Shown one piece after another: positions 5,598 through 6,402 of a DNA stretch of 6,402 nucleotides (position 1 is its first letter; every line of letters begins with the position of its first letter). Location of the stretch: positions 1-6,402 of the forward strand of contig CAYFSI010000032.1 of the NCBI GenBank assembly GCA_964345825.1, read 5' to 3'. The notes below the pieces were generated by a model. That model made no database searches and was not told the DNA's origin. It saw only the letters and a program-made list of their open reading frames with translations. This DNA is from JAAYDH01 sp964345825 (GTDB lineage: Bacteria > Bacillota_I > Bacilli_A > RFN20 > CAG-826). The position numbers and the translations under genes are program-made.

Positions 5598-6047
5598 ATG
5601 AAAGTAATATTAACCACCGTGAGTGAAGCTTCGGTAACAATTAAAGGAAAAACAGTGGGAAAAATCGGACGCGGTTTTCTTTTGCTGGTGGGTTTTACTG
5701 ATGGTGATAATCGTGAAACAGTTGAAAAGATGGTGGATAAGATTTTAGCTTTACGGGTTTTTCCTGATGAAAATGGATTGATCAACATTTCTCTTCAAGA
5801 TGTCAGTGGTTCCATTCTTTCTGTTAGTCAATTTACTCTTTACGGTAATGTCAACAAAGGAAGAAGACCTTCTTTTATCGACGCTCTTCGACCAAATGAA
5901 GCTGAGTCTTTATACCTTTATTTCAATCAACTCATTGAAGAAAAGTATGGGAAAATATCTTCCGGATTATTTGGGGCAGATATGAAAGTTCATTCAATAA
6001 ACGATGGGCCATTTACCCTACTGCTAGATAGCAAGGAGATATTTTAA
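5598..6047 (+). CDS. dtd: D-aminoacyl-tRNA deacylase (DTD)
   Basis: The 149-aa cytoplasmic proofreading enzyme removes D-amino acids (and glycine from mischarged tRNA-Ala) from tRNA, as a homodimer. Active-site motifs are present at standard numbering: SQFTLYG (Ser77-Gln78) and NDGPFT (Gly137-Pro138, the cis-proline motif; Phe where Val is more common). Other conserved stretches are KGRRPSF (87-93) and GLFGADMKV (123-131), and the length is normal (145-150 aa). The odd point is residues 6-7: the family's near-universal Gln-Arg (Q-R-V) reads Thr-Thr-Val here, so the Arg that contacts the Gly-cisPro loop is missing. The gene starts 2 nt after rarA and its TAA stop shares one base with the mnmA start, so it is translated as part of the operon. 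Family assignment is firm; full catalytic competence is less certain because of the missing Arg. Confidence 0.93.
   Translation: MKVILTTVSEASVTIKGKTVGKIGRGFLLLVGFTDGDNRETVEKMVDKILALRVFPDENGLINISLQDVSGSILSVSQFTLYGNVNKGRRPSFIDALRPNEAESLYLYFNQLIEEKYGKISSGLFGADMKVHSINDGPFTLLLDSKEIF
6033..6038 (+). promoter_or_regulatory. Ribosome-binding site of mnmA (AAGGAG)
   Basis: A full AAGGAG, inside the last codons of dtd, is 8 nt from the ATG at 6047. It is the strongest Shine-Dalgarno sequence in the window. Confidence 0.75.
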
Positions 6048-6402
6048 TGAAAGTATTAATTGGCTTATCCGGTGGTGTAGATAGTGCGGTAGCCGCTTAC
6101 TTATTGCAGCAGCAAGGATACGAAGTCACAGCGTGTTTTATGCGGAACTGGGATGCTCTTGCGAACAACGATCAGTTAGGTAATCCGACAATTAATGATT
6201 CTCAATGTCCTCAAGAAAAAGACTATGATGATGCGGTTAAAGTCGCAGATAAATTGGGCATTAAGTTATTACGAATTGATTTTGTCAAACAATACTGGGA
6301 TGATGTTTTTTCCTATTTATTGAAAGAATATCGTGATGGCAGAACTCCAAATCCTGATATTTTTTGCAATAAATATATCAAATTTGGTCCCTTCCTCGAT
6401 TA
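6047..6402 (+). CDS. mnmA: tRNA-specific 2-thiouridylase MnmA, N-terminal part, cut by the window end
   Basis: The visible 118 residues are the N-terminal PP-loop domain of the enzyme that adenylates and thiolates U34 of tRNA-Lys, -Glu and -Gln (s2U34), with sulfur supplied by a cysteine desulfurase. Motifs: MKVLIGLSGGVDSAVAAYLL with the PP-loop SGGVDS (residues 8-13), CFMRNWD (30-36), Cys54 in the CPQEKDYDDA stretch, which aligns with the family's first catalytic cysteine region, and RTPNPDIFCNKYIKF (99-113) with Cys107. The stretch between NWD and Cys54 is about ten residues longer than in E. coli MnmA. CNKYIKF replaces the more usual CNKEIKF. The ATG overlaps the dtd stop by one base and has an excellent ribosome-binding site. 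The remaining two-thirds, including the tRNA-binding domains, lie beyond the window. Confidence 0.95.
   Translation, partial: MKVLIGLSGGVDSAVAAYLLQQQGYEVTACFMRNWDALANNDQLGNPTINDSQCPQEKDYDDAVKVADKLGIKLLRIDFVKQYWDDVFSYLLKEYRDGRTPNPDIFCNKYIKFGPFLD

Noticed and set aside
5118..5788. Minus-strand open frames over the rarA and dtd region
   Set aside because: Their translations show no family motifs and overlap fully conserved RarA and Dtd sequence.
1..6402. Mycoplasma-type code (TGA as Trp)
   Set aside because: All tryptophans I checked are TGG and no frame needs TGA read through. The lack of TGA stops among seven genes is too small a sample to mean more.
1..6402. Mobile element, prophage, CRISPR array, defence system, tRNA or riboswitch
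   Set aside because: I saw no transposase or integrase motifs, spaced repeats, tRNA-like cloverleaf or long structured leader. Genes fill the window almost end to end and the longest gaps are under 100 bp.

Overview
The window is 6.4 kb of AT-rich bacterial DNA with a compact housekeeping layout. Gene content and order point to a low-GC Firmicutes or Mollicutes-like lineage, for example an Erysipelotrichia, RF39, Acholeplasma or Izemoplasma type; the exact clade cannot be fixed from the sequence alone. All tryptophans I checked are TGG, no coding frame needs TGA read as Trp, and all seven visible stops are TAA or TAG, so the standard bacterial code fits. I see no phage gene, transposase, CRISPR array, tRNA or rRNA.

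Layout. (1) Positions 1-562: C-terminal end of a GH13 type I pullulanase (glycogen/starch debranching). (2) 563-883: a promoter and a small 87-aa OB-fold protein resembling a truncated single-stranded DNA-binding protein. (3) 906-1691: a PlsC-type 1-acylglycerol-3-phosphate acyltransferase, apparently transcribed from a promoter whose start point is the ATG itself. (4) 1688-2962, minus strand: an RsmF-like 16S rRNA m5C methyltransferase, convergent with plsC (the two stop codons interlock in one TTAA) and also apparently leaderless. (5) 2963-3044: a short divergent promoter region. (6) 3045-6402, plus strand: a tight four-gene operon of pyrimidine-nucleoside phosphorylase (pdp), replication-associated recombination ATPase (rarA), D-aminoacyl-tRNA deacylase (dtd) and tRNA 2-thiouridylase (mnmA, cut by the window end). 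Gaps inside it are +1 nt, +2 nt and a 1-nt overlap.

How the genes fit together: rarA, dtd and mnmA serve replication-fork maintenance and translation quality. In Bacillus subtilis their orthologues lie in one neighbourhood (relA-dtd-...-hisS-aspS-...-rarA-cymR-yrvO-mnmA, from memory), so this looks like a compacted version with pdp placed in front. The other genes are sugar, lipid and ribosome maintenance functions under their own promoters.

I see no new defence or mobile system. The most interesting signals are regulatory: two genes without a Shine-Dalgarno sequence have a near-consensus -10 box exactly 6 nt before their ATG, and in both cases the -10 is embedded in a perfect palindrome. 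A second point is a Dtd with Thr-Thr where the family has Gln-Arg at residues 6-7, while its other active-site motifs are intact.
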